A stretch of DNA of 64,000 nucleotides from Bacteroidaceae bacterium (GCA_024401215.1 JAKSLL010000007.1:21169-85168), one strand, 5' to 3'. Shown: positions 1 through 9,402, numbered from the stretch's first letter. The notes: a model not told the origin generated them from the letters alone. Translations and numbers: made by a program.

Positions 1-2667
1 TATTCCTGTGCCTTCTTCCTCATAAACATCATCCACATCCTTTGAAACGGCATTTGTATCTGTCATCACAGCAGCTACCTCTTCGGCAGAAAGAGCATAG
101 TTGTAGATGCGGAAATCGTCAAGACGACCATTAAACAAAGGATCGCCAGCATACATTGAGCGACCAAGATAGCAGAGCGAAGGTTTGATGTCAGAAGGCT
201 TAATGGTGAACGAATCAGACTCATCAACCTTCTCGCCATCCACATACAGCGCAGCTGTCACCTTTCCGTCTGCAACAGGATTGATGGTTATAGCCACATG
301 CTTCCATGTTGACACATTTGCCAGCTTCTTGCCGTTTGTGAGAATCTCCTCCTCGCCGCCATTCTTCATCACGAAGCGCATCTCCGAGCCATTAGATGGT
401 GTGAGGAACATATACTGATCTGTGCCGCTGCCGAAGTCAAAGATGCGCTGCCAGTTCTTTGTGGATGAAGATGTCCATCTCACCCAGAACGCTATTGTCA
501 TCGCGTCATTATCTGCCACAGCATAAGGAAGCATCATATAGGAGTTGCCATCAAAGAGCACACTACCCTCTCCTGATTTCTTTAGCAAGTCAACTGTCGA
601 ATACGACTCCTTGCCCCAGAGTGATGCGCCGTTGCTGTTGGCAGTATTGTCACTCAAAGAACCGTCAAACTGCAGCTGGCAGAGCAAAGCATCTTTCTCC
701 AAACGCTTCGCATACATCTTCTGGCTTGCCAAACTTCGGTTGCCCGACAAATCTACTGCCTTCACCTCATAAGCGTAATTCACGCCGGCTACTGCGGTGT
801 TGTCAACAAACTTTGTGTCACTGATGTTTCTTCCTATTGTGCTGGCATCAACCAATGAGCCATCATCAGCCACAACACTTCGTATCACTATGTACGAAAC
901 CACATCCTCGTCTGCAGGAGCCGTCCACGACAATTCAATAGCGCCAACACGCTGCTTTGCCACAAGCTCAGCAGGAGCAGCTGGGGCATTTGTCTCTGCT
1001 TTAGCATTGACAGGCATGAAACGCCACAAATACTTTTCAAGTTCCTTTTCGCTTGCGGTGCTTGCTGGTGCATTCTGCAATTTCACTATGGCTCCAGATG
1101 TTGTGCTCTGGCAGCACATATATTTATTGCTGAGCCTGCTTATAATATAATAATACCCATCCTTGGCATATTTCAAATACCATTGCTCGTTCGCTCCATG
1201 ACCGGCATCAAAGCCTATCATTGTAGCTCCGCTGTTGAGGTTATTATTGAGCACATTGAGATGAGTCTTAGTAACAGCGTTATTCGCATTGTCAATAAAC
1301 CAATATGAGATATCACCGTCTGTATATCCAGGCTTCACATTCCAATGCTGTGTAGTGCCAGATGTCTTTCTCGTGTCGGATGTAACATTATCTGTGCCTT
1401 TGAAAGTAAGAAGCTTCTTGCTCGAAGCACTCATTATCTGGTATGTTCCGTCTATTTCACCCGGAGCCACATCCTCTCCCCATGTAATGTCGAAGAGTCG
1501 CTCCGCATTAATCTGCCCTTTCTGGTAGCCTGTGCCGCCTGGCACGTCATACACATACATTCGTGTTGGACCGTAACCGTTGAAAAACACATCCTTGCCC
1601 TTGGAGATGAATGCGAAACTTGACGCAGCAGCCTGTCGCTCGCTTGAGCCAAGATAGCCATGCACCTCCTTTGTCACATCATTCCTATACACAGCCCCAC
1701 TTGTCCATGCTTTACGATTCTCGCCATATCCAAGACGCACACCTTCATTCGAGTCAATGCAGAACTGTCCGCGAGCCTTTGAGTCAAAGCCCCACCAGAT
1801 GCCGTTCTCCATGCCATACTGCACACCGACTATCGCCTCGCCAACATTGTGAAGCTCATCAGCCGTAGCCACCTTGCCGTCGGCCTTCACCTTGGCAAAG
1901 AAGTCTGCATAAGTCTTAAACTCTCCTGCCAACTGATGTGTATTGCCCTCGTCAATATACCCGCTCAGGTAGTTATACCAAGGCATAGCCCTGTCACAAT
2001 TTAGTGTATTGCCACCGCACACTCTTATATCCTTGAAATAAGGGTCTGCCTTGATCAGCTTTGCCACTTCGAGGAAGTCAGCCATAGCCTGTGTCTCATT
2101 TGTTGCTTGCTGCCACACATAGTCAGGCTCATTGAAAGGCGAGACGCTGACAACCTTCAATCCTTGACTCACAGCATACTGCACACTTGCCTTGATGAGC
2201 TTATACCATTCCTGGGGCTTACCCTGATAGTTCTTTCTTCCTGTAAAGTCATCCGCTCCATTATCCCCCTTGAAAAGAGCCTCATGGTCGCAGTTTATGT
2301 TCACCTCCTTTGTGCCTGTGAGTTTCATAAGGTCGCATCGCCACTTCAGCTTTTTCTGCTGACGCGCAGAAAGTGTGTAAGTGCCGTCGCCATTGTCCTT
2401 CACCAAGTCATTAGGCTGGAAAGAGATTCGTCCTGTCTCGAAATTGCCTTTGCCAATATGGGCAATGCCGCGGTTGACATTGAAATCCCAATCCCACGCA
2501 GAATCCATACCCCACTTCACTCTTAAAGGCGCACCCTCAGCATTGACATCAAACACGATATCGGTATCTGCCACCTTTAACGCCTTCATAAAGTCTGCAC
2601 CTGTTGTCTGCGCATTTGCCGACAAAGAAGCAATAGCTATTGCAGAATATAATAATGTCTTCTTCAT
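1..2667 (-). CDS. Secreted multidomain glycoside hydrolase (GH30-like), 3' end outside window
   Basis: The gene starts at the ATG at 2667 and runs without a stop to base 1, giving 889 codons, so the C-terminus is missing. Residues 1-20 form a signal peptide ending in SANAQ. The catalytic region (about 25-390) contains VSPFNEPDY near residue 174; NEP is the acid/base motif of clan GH-A enzymes, and the fold resembles GH30 (beta-1,6-galactanase/xylanase type). A ricin-like region with repeated QW motifs follows (about 400-540), then an Fn3-like domain (about 555-640, ELSWTAPADED) and a LamG/concanavalin-like domain (about 665-870, ending RLDDFRIYNYAL). The protein probably acts outside the cell or on its surface on a plant or host polysaccharide. 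The substrate cannot be read from the sequence. The hydrolase call is firm; the GH30 family assignment is less so. Confidence 0.7.
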   Translation of the reverse strand, partial: MKKTLLYSAIAIASLSANAQTTGADFMKALKVADTDIVFDVNAEGAPLRVKWGMDSAWDWDFNVNRGIAHIGKGNFETGRISFQPNDLVKDNGDGTYTLSARQQKKLKWRCDLMKLTGTKEVNINCDHEALFKGDNGADDFTGRKNYQGKPQEWYKLIKASVQYAVSQGLKVVSVSPFNEPDYVWQQATNETQAMADFLEVAKLIKADPYFKDIRVCGGNTLNCDRAMPWYNYLSGYIDEGNTHQLAGEFKTYADFFAKVKADGKVATADELHNVGEAIVGVQYGMENGIWWGFDSKARGQFCIDSNEGVRLGYGENRKAWTSGAVYRNDVTKEVHGYLGSSERQAAASSFAFISKGKDVFFNGYGPTRMYVYDVPGGTGYQKGQINAERLFDITWGEDVAPGEIDGTYQIMSASSKKLLTFKGTDNVTSDTRKTSGTTQHWNVKPGYTDGDISYWFIDNANNAVTKTHLNVLNNNLNSGATMIGFDAGHGANEQWYLKYAKDGYYYIISRLSNKYMCCQSTTSGAIVKLQNAPASTASEKELEKYLWRFMPVNAKAETNAPAAPAELVAKQRVGAIELSWTAPADEDVVSYIVIRSVVADDGSLVDASTIGRNISDTKFVDNTAVAGVNYAYEVKAVDLSGNRSLASQKMYAKRLEKDALLCQLQFDGSLSDNTANSNGASLWGKESYSTVDLLKKSGEGSVLFDGNSYMMLPYAVADNDAMTIAFWVRWTSSSTKNWQRIFDFGSGTDQYMFLTPSNGSEMRFVMKNGGEEEILTNGKKLANVSTWKHVAITINPVADGKVTAALYVDGEKVDESDSFTIKPSDIKPSLCYLGRSMYAGDPLFNGRLDDFRIYNYALSAEEVAAVMTDTNAVSKDVDDVYEEEGTGI

Positions 2668-2694
2668 ATTAATCAGTATATTAAGATTTTGCGA

Positions 2695-2702
2695 CAAAGA
2701 TA
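2695..2702 (-). promoter_or_regulatory. Bacteroidetes -7 box for the glycoside hydrolase gene
   Basis: The minus strand reads TATCTTTG, a match to TAnnTTTG, about 28 bases before the start codon. Confidence 0.6.
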
Positions 2703-2770
2703 GTATTTTTTCTTTAATAGTTAACACATAAGAATATATTTTATGCTTTTCATGTACAAATATAATATAT

Positions 2771-2853
2771 TAAGTAGGTAATCAAAATTATTTATATGTT
2801 CATCCTCGTAGGTGTGTTCTTAATATCTATACTCTCTTTTGATCACCTACTTA
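2771..2853. repeat. Inverted repeat with 17-bp arms upstream of the hydrolase gene
   Basis: The arms at 2771-2787 (TAAGTAGGTAATCAAAA) and 2837-2853 (TTTTGATCACCTACTTA) are complementary with one mismatch, around a 49-base centre. The rest of 2668-2938 shows no gene. This could be a small palindromic element or a regulatory structure. Confidence 0.5.
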
Positions 2854-2938
2854 TATTCAAAACAGCCTTATTCTGTTTTTCACTTCTCAACGTATTTATC
2901 GTAAAACCTACTGCATTTAGGATAAAAATGTGGTGACC

Positions 2939-4418
2939 TTTCTAACCCACATTACAGCTATTAGTTATATAACCACTTTATTTTCAGGAGGTGGATTTTT
3001 TTGAGGTGATTTTTTGGGGGACACAGATTTTACCCTTCCAAGTGGATGAGGATTAATGTCCAACAGAGAGTATATGGCGGAGAGTTTGTCTTCCGCTTCG
3101 GTGCTTTGACGTACTCTTACCGTATCCCCGTCAGTTGTCTTCATTTGTGCCGTCACGATTACTTGAGTTGATGCAATGCGCATAATCTCGTCCCAGCGTA
3201 CATTCTCGTATCCCTTGATCTTCAGCCGATGCTTGGTTACGGATACGAGCCAGTATGCCAGGACTGCCAGATTGAGGTGTGCCTTTATGCCACCGTCACT
3301 CTTGTGATAGACAGGACGTATGTCAAGGTCGGTCTTCAGGACGTGAAAGGTCTCTTCAACGGTGCGGATTACATTGTAGAACTTCCATATGTTCACCTCA
3401 TCACTCTCATCAAGACTTGTCAGAAGAACGTACTTGCCGTGAAATTTCTGCACCTCGCCCGTTTTGCCGTCGTTACGCTTCCATGTCATTGCCGCAGCAA
3501 TCTCCTTCTTGCCCTTGCCTTCGTATGTGAATTCAATGGTGTAGCTCTTGCGTATGGCTCCGTACTTCTGGTCAAGCTTACCCAGACGGTTGTTGACGGC
3601 ATCGCGCTTCTTCGTGCCGCCTTTCTTCTCAATGCCAGCTTTGATGGCGTCCAGGCCTTCCTCGTAACGCTTGCATGCCTGCTCATACATGGATCTCTCC
3701 TTCAGAGCCTTGGCATCGCTGTCAACGAGGAGTGCCTTCTTCATCACATCGTCTATTGTGACTGTACTCGCGTATCTTCAGCATGCGGAGCGTGGAGTGG
3801 CAGAGGGTCTTGCAGCCGATGGTGCGTGCCTCGTGCTGGGTCAGGGAACTGATCTTTATCGTGATGGCATCACGCATCGCCTCACGCTTCTTCCTCTCTG
3901 CCTCGGCTATGAGGATGGAGTCGTTCTCCTGGGCATACTTGCTCTCACGGTATTTTGCATAGAGCTCAATTGCTTTTTCATAGAGTTGCCTGTTCTCATG
4001 CATGACGCACTGGCCTTTCTCTATCATCACGGTGAGAATGTCAGCAAGTTCGTTACGTTCGAGATTGGTAAAACCATCAAGCCTGCCGAGACTCAGAACG
4101 GTGCGGTGATGCGTATCGTCGTTTGCGTCACGGTAGGATTTCCTCAGACGGTAGTACTCATACTTCTCAATTGTACCGTCTTTCTTTTCGTGGAATGATT
4201 TTGCCTTCTCTATGAACATGGGTGCAAAGGTACCGCTAATTTTACGAATGGCAAAATCGCTTCGGGGGGCACATTGCGTGTTTTTTGAAAAGTGAAGAGG
4301 TTGTTAACCACAATTAACTAAAAATCACACGAAAACATGCAAAATACACCGTAAAATGGTTGTTTTTAAACATCATTTAACATTTGGACGCAATGCTTGC
4401 TGCAATGTGGGCTAAAAG
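2939..4418 (-). mobile_element. Decayed IS1634-like insertion sequence with terminal inverted repeats
   Basis: The left end at 2939-2958 (TTTCTAACCCACATTACAGC) and the reverse complement of the right end at 4399-4418 (CTTTTAGCCCACATTGCAGC) match at 16 of 20 positions. Between them lies a transposase gene on the minus strand that is internally deleted and frameshifted. No clear target duplication is visible. The element sits just beyond a promoter at 4450-4483 that reads into it, so whatever that promoter once served has been lost or displaced. Confidence 0.7.
2965..4219 (-). pseudogene. IS1634-family (IS4-like) transposase, internally deleted
   Basis: Two fragments remain. The N-terminal part (3722-4219, 165 aa) starts MFIEKAKSFHEKKDG and holds the LSLGRLDG and IGCKTLCHSTLRMLKIREY stretches typical of the family. 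The C-terminal part (2965-3747, 260 aa) has VDSDAKALKERSMYEQ and ends with the conserved helical region RTVEETFHVLKTDLDIRPVYH, where the last catalytic Glu is expected. The join near 3765 changes frame and lacks the middle of the protein, which would carry the first two catalytic Asp residues. Family members are usually about 550-600 aa; only about 420 are left. The gene should be inactive. Confidence 0.8.
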
Positions 4419-4449
4419 TTCCATAATCTCAATATATTGGTTCTATGTG

Positions 4450-4483
4450 CAAAATTAAAAGGAGGTAGTCCCAAATCATGGGA
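4450..4483 (-). promoter_or_regulatory. Accessory-block promoter P3 with palindromic operator
   Basis: The minus strand has TAATTTTG as a -7 box at 4457-4450. The palindrome TCCCA-TGATT-TGGGA lies at 4469-4483, over the expected -33 element. The same arrangement, with the same 11-base gap, occurs at 10850-10883 and 14316-14349. It points toward the IS remnant, so it now appears to have no intact gene. Confidence 0.6.
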
Positions 4484-4517
4484 GAACCTCCAAGAATTTT
4501 TCAAGAATTGTGAAATT

Positions 4518-5619
4518 TTATCTGCAAAATCTTTGATTCCAAGATTCTTCAACGTTTGTTGAGTCACAGTCAACATGAAGAACATAACGCAGATACCACT
4601 GTTTTTGCTTCTTCTCCTCAATCTCCAATGGGTGAGGACGACTGCTGAATGGGCATCCGTCAGCGAGATCGTCGGCAATTGTCATAAGCACATGACGACC
4701 TTCAAGGTCACAGTTTTCTTCCCTTCCTTCAAACAATGGATCTTTTGCAAACATATCCCCAGTGTAGTAACCAGGAATGCAATGTAGCCCTAACCATGTT
4801 CCCATAATCTGACCACAGATTGCACCTGTTGAATCTGAATCACCAGAATGATTTACCGCACAACATATTGCCTCCTCAAACATGTGTTGGCGCATTTCTG
4901 TTATGGTTGTACTGCTGCCAATACTCTCGTATTTTGTTCTTATATACTTATGATCACTAAAACGAACTGCTGCATACACGGCTATTGCAAGAGCTTCATC
5001 TCCTAACCATCCTTCTCCTAATTGCTTATACGCTTCCTTCTTTGGCGTATTTTCTTATCCAAGTTTTAGTGCAAGTTCTAGTAAGCGTATTAGCTTCCAT
5101 CCTTCATCATGAACTTCTTCGTCATTCTTGATAACAGAACCTACTTCTCTTGCACGTCCACCTTGATCAACAAAATCTTGCATGAATGATATTGTTGATT
5201 TTATGGCATCCAACAAGTCAGAACCTTCCAAAAGCATGGCAAGTATGAAATGTAATGCACATGATGGGAACCATCCAAGCGGGATGTCTGTGAGTAAGCC
5301 ATGCCAGATGTCCGGCTATAGCAGCTTCATCCATAATGTCAGTCTTATCATATCCCTTGTCATGAAGTCCGGCAAAGTATAGTGCCACAGGAGCTGTACG
5401 CATTACACCACCGCATCCTTTAGAATATTTGCGAGACAATTCACCATATTTCATTCTGCTCAATACCGAGATACATGTATCACCTGGTGCTCGCTGATCA
5501 TTTATGAAGTCTTTTAGAGCAAACCAATTGTTGGTCTGCTCATTACTGCATCCTGTCTGGCCATCTACCCATTCAATGTATGCATCTTTGACATACTTGT
5601 AAGCATCATAAGTATAGGG
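4518..5619 (-). pseudogene. ADP-ribosylglycohydrolase (DraG-like), 3' half of an interrupted gene
   Basis: This is the C-terminal half of the gene whose 5' half lies at 9956-10823. The coding sense resumes directly outside the insertion (PYTYDAYKYVKDAYIEWV) and joins in frame to GKSP at the other side. It contains GCGGVMRTAP and the second metal-binding motif GDSDSTGAICG, both typical of DraG/ADP-ribosylglycohydrolases, which remove ADP-ribose from proteins. Beyond the insertion it carries a frameshift near 5250-5270 (LAWLTHRHP changes frame before LAMLLEGSDLLDA) and an in-frame TAA at 5055-5057, so decay goes further than the insertion alone. The frame then continues through AIAVYAAVRFSD to the stop at 4518. 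Confidence 0.8.
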
Positions 5620-5650
5620 CACAGAACGAAGCGTATACAATGATGGGGCG

Positions 5651-5785
5651 CTGTAAACTTGCTATTTACAGGAAATTAGGGGTATTTCTTTGTAAATGGT
5701 TGATAGCTAAAAAGTTTACATGGGTTTAATTTTGGTTTACATTTACCCTCGAAAAGTTTACATTTGAGGGATAAAAGGTTTACAT
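5651..5785. repeat. Phased iteron-like GTTTACAT repeats
   Basis: GTTTACA(T) begins at 5714, 5735, 5756 and 5778, a spacing of 21, 21 and 22 bases, which is two helical turns. Two copies are followed by GGTTTAATTTT. Just upstream is the inverted pair CTGTAAA (5651-5657) and TTTACAG (5665-5671). Such phased repeats are typical of plasmid replication origins or of cooperative protein binding arrays. Confidence 0.6.
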
Positions 5786-5877
5786 ATAGGTTTAATTTTC
5801 TTTACGTAGGAGGGAGTTATAATTCTTGTATATGAGCACTTTATGCCTGTATAGTGTGTTTTTCAGATGTGATTAAA

Positions 5878-5909
5878 ACACACTGTAAACAGCAAAGTTT
5901 ACAGTGTGT
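5878..5909. repeat. Perfect 13-bp inverted repeat containing GTTTACA
   Basis: ACACACTGTAAAC (5878-5890) and GTTTACAGTGTGT (5897-5909) are exactly complementary around a 6-base centre. The core is the same GTTTACA word as the nearby iterons, so this may be an operator or origin structure; a terminator is less likely because no T run follows. Confidence 0.6.
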
Positions 5910-5954
5910 AAAGAAAAGTAAGGAAAAAGAGACAAAAATGGTGTTCAAAATGGA

Positions 5955-6071
5955 ATGGGGGGCAATTTGCCCCTTTGCTATTTTCGTTCAAAATTGAACA
6001 AGGGGCAACGCTTTACAGTAATTTATTTACTGACATTCAAGTAGTTACGAAAACATACGTTTCGTTTTGTG
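5955..6071. repeat. GGGGCAA hairpins and internal end-like motif of the insertion
   Basis: GGGGCAATTTGCCCC is a perfect short palindrome, and TTGCCCC pairs again with the GGGGCAA near 6002. CGTTTCGTTTTGTG at 6058-6071 is identical to the right terminal motif at 9937-9950. The same combination of a GGGGCAA hairpin followed by this motif is found at the right end. Confidence 0.55.
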
Positions 6072-6109
6072 GAAAATGGGGCAATAGGTGTACAATTAGG
6101 TTTACTTTT

Positions 6110-6547
6110 CTATGGCTTTATTTGCTCTATTTCTGTAATTATTTTTCTTAATCTCTTGATATTCTCGGCTGCTGGTTTATAGTCGGCTGCAAGGGGTGTT
6201 ATTGTGTTGCAGACCTCATTCAACAAACTGCATACATCGCTCAGCGTATGGAGTTCAAAAAGATATTCGGATAATCTTTGCCTAACAAGGGTCCTGGCGT
6301 GAAAGTTTTTTATAGTCCTTTCCGACACTTTGAAAAAGCGTGCTAAATCTTCAACGGTTGTAAGGTTCAGGCGTACCGCCTCTATATATGAAGCAACCGT
6401 CAAGACGGGTTTGTCCTCTTCTCTCAAAGCTGCCTCACGTATAACTTTCTTGACGTACTTCTCTTTCGTACCGTAGCTTTCCGCAAGTTGTTTTGTATCT
6501 GTGTTCCCGCTTGTGTATGCCCTCTTTATCTGTTCTTTTTTCTTCAT
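6110..6547 (-). CDS. Helix-turn-helix DNA-binding protein of the insertion
   Basis: This is a 145-aa basic, helical protein with no membrane segment. Two helix-turn-helix-like stretches can be seen: TKQLAESYGTKEKYVKKVIREA (about 18-39) and TTVEDLARFFKVSERTIKNFHAR (about 63-85). The second looks like a sigma-70-region-4-type or terminase-small-subunit-type HTH. The C-terminal part (about 100-145) is predicted to be helical and could mediate dimerisation. It lies next to the iteron array and end-like repeats, which are natural candidates for its binding sites. A role as repressor, packaging protein or replication initiator cannot be told apart from sequence. It points left, opposite to the capsid genes. 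Confidence 0.6.
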   Translation of the reverse strand: MKKKEQIKRAYTSGNTDTKQLAESYGTKEKYVKKVIREAALREEDKPVLTVASYIEAVRLNLTTVEDLARFFKVSERTIKNFHARTLVRQRLSEYLFELHTLSDVCSLLNEVCNTITPLAADYKPAAENIKRLRKIITEIEQIKP

Positions 6548-6603
6548 TACATTGTTGTTTTATAATTGAGCCACAGAAAATAATCTGTGGCTCGGTTGTT
6601 AGT

Positions 6604-6903
6604 TTAAATGTAAATCTCGCAAAGTTTCTTTTCTGCTTTGTTGTTGCTCCTGTTCCACCCTTTTTTGCTGAAGTAGGCAAGGAACATTTCGGTTACTTGC
6701 TCTGGGGATAACTCCATAGCTTCGATAAGTGCGTGGTAGTAATAGGCTTCCTCTTCGCTTAAATGGTCGTCTTCTCTCATGTAGGCATAGCGCAAACAAA
6801 GGTTTAAGGCATGTTTCACTCTTTGGACATCCTCAAAAACCACATAATCGTCGAACACGATAGCCATGTGTTCCTTACCGTCCAAATTGATTTTTGCAAT
6901 CAT
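6604..6903 (-). CDS. Small hypothetical protein of the insertion
   Basis: This is a 99-aa acidic-to-neutral soluble protein that starts MIAKINLDGKEHMAIVFDDYVVF; the ATG at 6903 is the only sensible start. It reads as beta strands followed by helices and contains an acidic stretch (REDDHLSEEEAYYYHALIEAMEL). I do not recognise a family. It lies 56 bases upstream of the HTH gene in the same direction and is probably co-transcribed with it. Confidence 0.55.
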   Translation of the reverse strand: MIAKINLDGKEHMAIVFDDYVVFEDVQRVKHALNLCLRYAYMREDDHLSEEEAYYYHALIEAMELSPEQVTEMFLAYFSKKGWNRSNNKAEKKLCEIYI

Positions 6904-7125
6904 AACTATATTTTTTAGGAATTGAAAAAAGGCACGCCTTAGGTGTCCTATGCCATATAGTAAGGCATTGGGGCGTTTCCGCTTTCCACACCATAGCGTG
7001 CAAAAATTGTCTCTTTAATAAAGTCGTTGTCATTATTACTATATTTTGTAGGATGCTGCAAATATAGCGTGTTTCCTTGAAACCGCCAAATGTTTTCGGG
7101 GAAAAGCTCAAAAAGAAATAAAAAA

Positions 7126-7157
7126 ATATCGGGCGTTCTCTCACTTGCGCCCGATAT
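7126..7157. terminator. Hairpin in the divergent control region of the insertion
   Basis: ATATCGGGCG (7126-7135) pairs perfectly with CGCCCGATAT (7148-7157) around 12 bases. An A-run precedes it, which would be a T-run on the minus strand, so it could end leftward transcription or insulate the divergent units. The rest of 6904-7277 shows no gene. Confidence 0.45.
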
Positions 7158-7277
7158 AATCCCTTTCGACTAAGCCCATAAAAGGGCTGTACGCTGCAAA
7201 GGTATGGAAAATATGCGAAAGCAGCAAATATTATCTTGTTACTTTCGCAACTATCTGCAAGGGTTGCAGCGTAAAAG

Positions 7278-7351
7278 TGTGCAATCATTGCACATATCTA
7301 TGAAAGCATTGCACACATTTTTGGGCTGTAAGTAATTATAAAATACCTTTG
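7278..7351 (+). promoter_or_regulatory. Promoter and operator for the protease-capsid genes
   Basis: TACCTTTG at 7344-7351 is a perfect -7 box, with ATTGCACA near 7308 covering the -33 position. The palindrome TGTGCAAT-C-ATTGCACA lies at 7278-7294, and its half-site is repeated over the -33 region. This suggests a repressor that binds both sites and silences the capsid operon. Confidence 0.6.
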
Positions 7352-7378
7352 TACCGTAACACTAAACATCAAAATGAT

Positions 7379-8431
7379 ATGGGTAAAAATTCATTTGTTA
7401 TTTCAGACGAAAGCGTGAACAGTTACGGTTATATCGTGAAGACGGACGGAATAGACACGACCGCCTTTGAACGCAACCCCGTAATGCTTTACATGCACGA
7501 AAGAAAAACCGTTGTAGGACGGTGGGAGAATATCCGCAAGGAGGGTAACAAACTGCTGGCTGATGCCGTGTTCGATGAAAGCACGGAACTTGGAAAGACC
7601 GTAAAAGCGCAAGTGGAAAACGGCTTTTTGCGCTCTGCTTCTATTGGGGTGGATATTATAGAAGACACCGTAATTAACGGCATTAAGACTGTAATAAAAT
7701 GCAACCTTTTCGAAGTGTCTATAGTGGACATTCCCGCCAATCAAAATGCACTTAAACTTTATCGAAAAGGCAGCCGTAAGCGGCTGACATTGGAAACGCC
7801 CCAAAAGGTAGAGGATTTGCGTGCGGAAATTAAATCACTTTTGGGGCTTTCTGATGATGTTTCGGACGAGGATATTATTGCCGAAATTCAAACATTGCTT
7901 AATGTGTCTGATGAGGCTTTAATGGAAGTAGAAAACGCCGTGAAAGCGGGGTTTGTGGAAAGCAAGGACAAGAGCAATTTCCTGACTATGGCGAGGATAA
8001 GCCCACAGACTTTCCGCTCGTTTATATCGGGAGAAAAGGAAAAGCGCAAAAGAGCTGTTTTGGCGGCTGTTGATACCGCTTTATTTGACAGGCAGATAGG
8101 ATATGCGCAAAAGGAAATATTTGCCCATGTGGGCAACGAAATGGGGATAGAAACGCTTTCTTTATTGCTGGGTAGCATGCCTAAGGTAAGAAAGATTAGC
8201 GAGATATTAAGCAAAGACCGTAAAGAGTGGACACTGACGGATTACCGTAAATACGCCCCAGATGAGTTGAGAAAGAACCCGAGGCTATATGCAGAACTGA
8301 TAGACAAAGAAAACTCTATCGTAGGAAGTGGTAACGGTGGCAAACAGACGCTTGATTACCTACGCAAGTATAACCCCGATTATCTGAAAGAACATCCAGA
8401 GGAATATAAAAAACTATTGTCAAACATTTAA
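7379..8431 (+). CDS. HK97-type prohead protease (peptidase S78) with scaffold-like C-terminal region
   Basis: The 350-aa product starts at ATG 7379; an upstream TTG at 7349 overlaps the -7 box and is not a plausible start. Residues 1-125 match caudovirus prohead proteases: MLYMHERKTVVGR supplies the His (H40), RSASIGV the Ser (S88), and FEVSIVDIPANQNA is the conserved region after the third strand. These enzymes cleave scaffold and coat proteins during capsid maturation. The C-terminal 220 residues are helical and include NAVKAGFVESKDKSNFLTMA, similar in style to protease-scaffold proteins of Mu-like phages (gpI). The capsid-like gene follows after 12 bases. No other packaging or head gene is nearby. 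Confidence 0.8.
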   Translation: MGKNSFVISDESVNSYGYIVKTDGIDTTAFERNPVMLYMHERKTVVGRWENIRKEGNKLLADAVFDESTELGKTVKAQVENGFLRSASIGVDIIEDTVINGIKTVIKCNLFEVSIVDIPANQNALKLYRKGSRKRLTLETPQKVEDLRAEIKSLLGLSDDVSDEDIIAEIQTLLNVSDEALMEVENAVKAGFVESKDKSNFLTMARISPQTFRSFISGEKEKRKRAVLAAVDTALFDRQIGYAQKEIFAHVGNEMGIETLSLLLGSMPKVRKISEILSKDRKEWTLTDYRKYAPDELRKNPRLYAELIDKENSIVGSGNGGKQTLDYLRKYNPDYLKEHPEEYKKLLSNI

Positions 8432-8443
8432 AAAACAAAGAAT

Positions 8444-9316
8444 ATGGCACTAAACAAGCAAGTTTGGATAAACCAAATCAAGGAAGGGTTTTATCCTGAA
8501 ATAAGTTTCCTTAACAAGGTGGAGAACTTTACCGATTTGGTGGATAATAATACGCTACTTTTTCCATCTGCTGGCATTGATCCAAAAGTATTGGTAAACA
8601 ACAGTACATACCCGATAAAAATAGTAGGGCGTGAAGATGAAGACAACGCTGTAGTTCTGGATAAGTTCGAGACGGAAAACACACTTGTCCGCCGTCCTGA
8701 TGCAATCGAGTACAGTTACGATAAATTGGATAGTGTAATCAGACAACACCGTACCACATTGCAGACCGCAACGGCACGCAAGGCGGCTCACGCTTTTGCG
8801 CCAAGCAAGGATACAAAAGATACGCCTTTGGTGCTTACTACAGGCGCAGTAGTAAGAGGACGCAAGCGTATAACGTTTGAAGACATCCTGGCATTGAAAG
8901 AACGTTTTGATGACGCTTTAATACCGTTGGAAGACCGTTATATCATCTTACATCCACGACACGTTACAGACTTGTTGCTGGAGGACGTCAAGTTGTTCAA
9001 GGATCTGACGGACATAAAAGACGGAGAGCCTATGAAGTTTGCGGGCTTTGGTTGTTATCAGTTTCCATTTATGCCTACTTACAAAGCAAATGGCGGTGAA
9101 TGGGAAAAGGTGGCTTATAACGACGAACAGACGGAACAGTTTGCAAGCGTAGCATTTTATGCGCACGAAGTAATGAGGGCTGATGGTGAAATCTATATGT
9201 ACGCCCGTTATGACGACCCCGAAGAGCGTGGAACAATAGTCGGCTTTGATAAGCGTTTTATCGCTTTGCCTATCAGGGGAAAGGGTGTCGGGGCGATTAT
9301 CAGTGCAACCACATAA
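8444..9316 (+). CDS. Putative HK97-fold major capsid protein
   Basis: This is a 290-aa soluble protein with no signal peptide or membrane segment, placed directly after the prohead protease, where phage capsid genes normally lie. Features that suggest a coat protein are the early strand-rich region (TYPIKIVGRED), the long spine-type helix region (DKLDSVIRQHRTTLQTATARKAAHAF, about 95-120), a middle part resembling other capsids (RYIILHPRHVTDLLLEDVKLFKDL) and a C-terminal strand set (ADGEIYMYARYDDPEERG). An encapsulin-like shell protein is an alternative, since encapsulins share the fold. No targeting-peptide cargo gene can be recognised next to it. Confidence 0.65.
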   Translation: MALNKQVWINQIKEGFYPEISFLNKVENFTDLVDNNTLLFPSAGIDPKVLVNNSTYPIKIVGREDEDNAVVLDKFETENTLVRRPDAIEYSYDKLDSVIRQHRTTLQTATARKAAHAFAPSKDTKDTPLVLTTGAVVRGRKRITFEDILALKERFDDALIPLEDRYIILHPRHVTDLLLEDVKLFKDLTDIKDGEPMKFAGFGCYQFPFMPTYKANGGEWEKVAYNDEQTEQFASVAFYAHEVMRADGEIYMYARYDDPEERGTIVGFDKRFIALPIRGKGVGAIISATT

Positions 9317-9402
9317 CATTATGTTTAGTGTTGTTTGTTGTTTATCTTTGGTGGCTTGTTGCGCCACCAAAGATATTTTAAGGAGGAAAAAGAAATCAGA
9401 CA

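Noticed and set aside
3229-4198. Long plus-strand frames across the IS1634-like element
   Set aside because: They are antisense to the transposase fragments, which show clear family motifs.
5714-5785. CRISPR array
   Set aside because: The repeats are only 8 bases with 13-base gaps, and no cas genes are present; iterons fit better.
6435-6680. 81-codon minus-strand frame overlapping two small genes
   Set aside because: It overlaps the better-supported frames at 6110-6547 and 6604-6903 and has no family-like pattern.
6875-7288. 137-codon frame on the minus strand in the control region of the insertion
   Set aside because: It overlaps the start of the 99-aa gene, the hairpin at 7126-7157 and the operator; its composition (poly-Phe, Cys, Tyr) is not protein-like.
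7349-7378. TTG start for the prohead protease
   Set aside because: It falls inside the -7 box TACCTTTG; ATG 7379 is the natural start.
8444-9316. Encapsulin nanocompartment as the primary call
   Set aside because: The prohead protease beside it points to phage capsid maturation, and no cargo protein is recognisable; kept only as an alternative.
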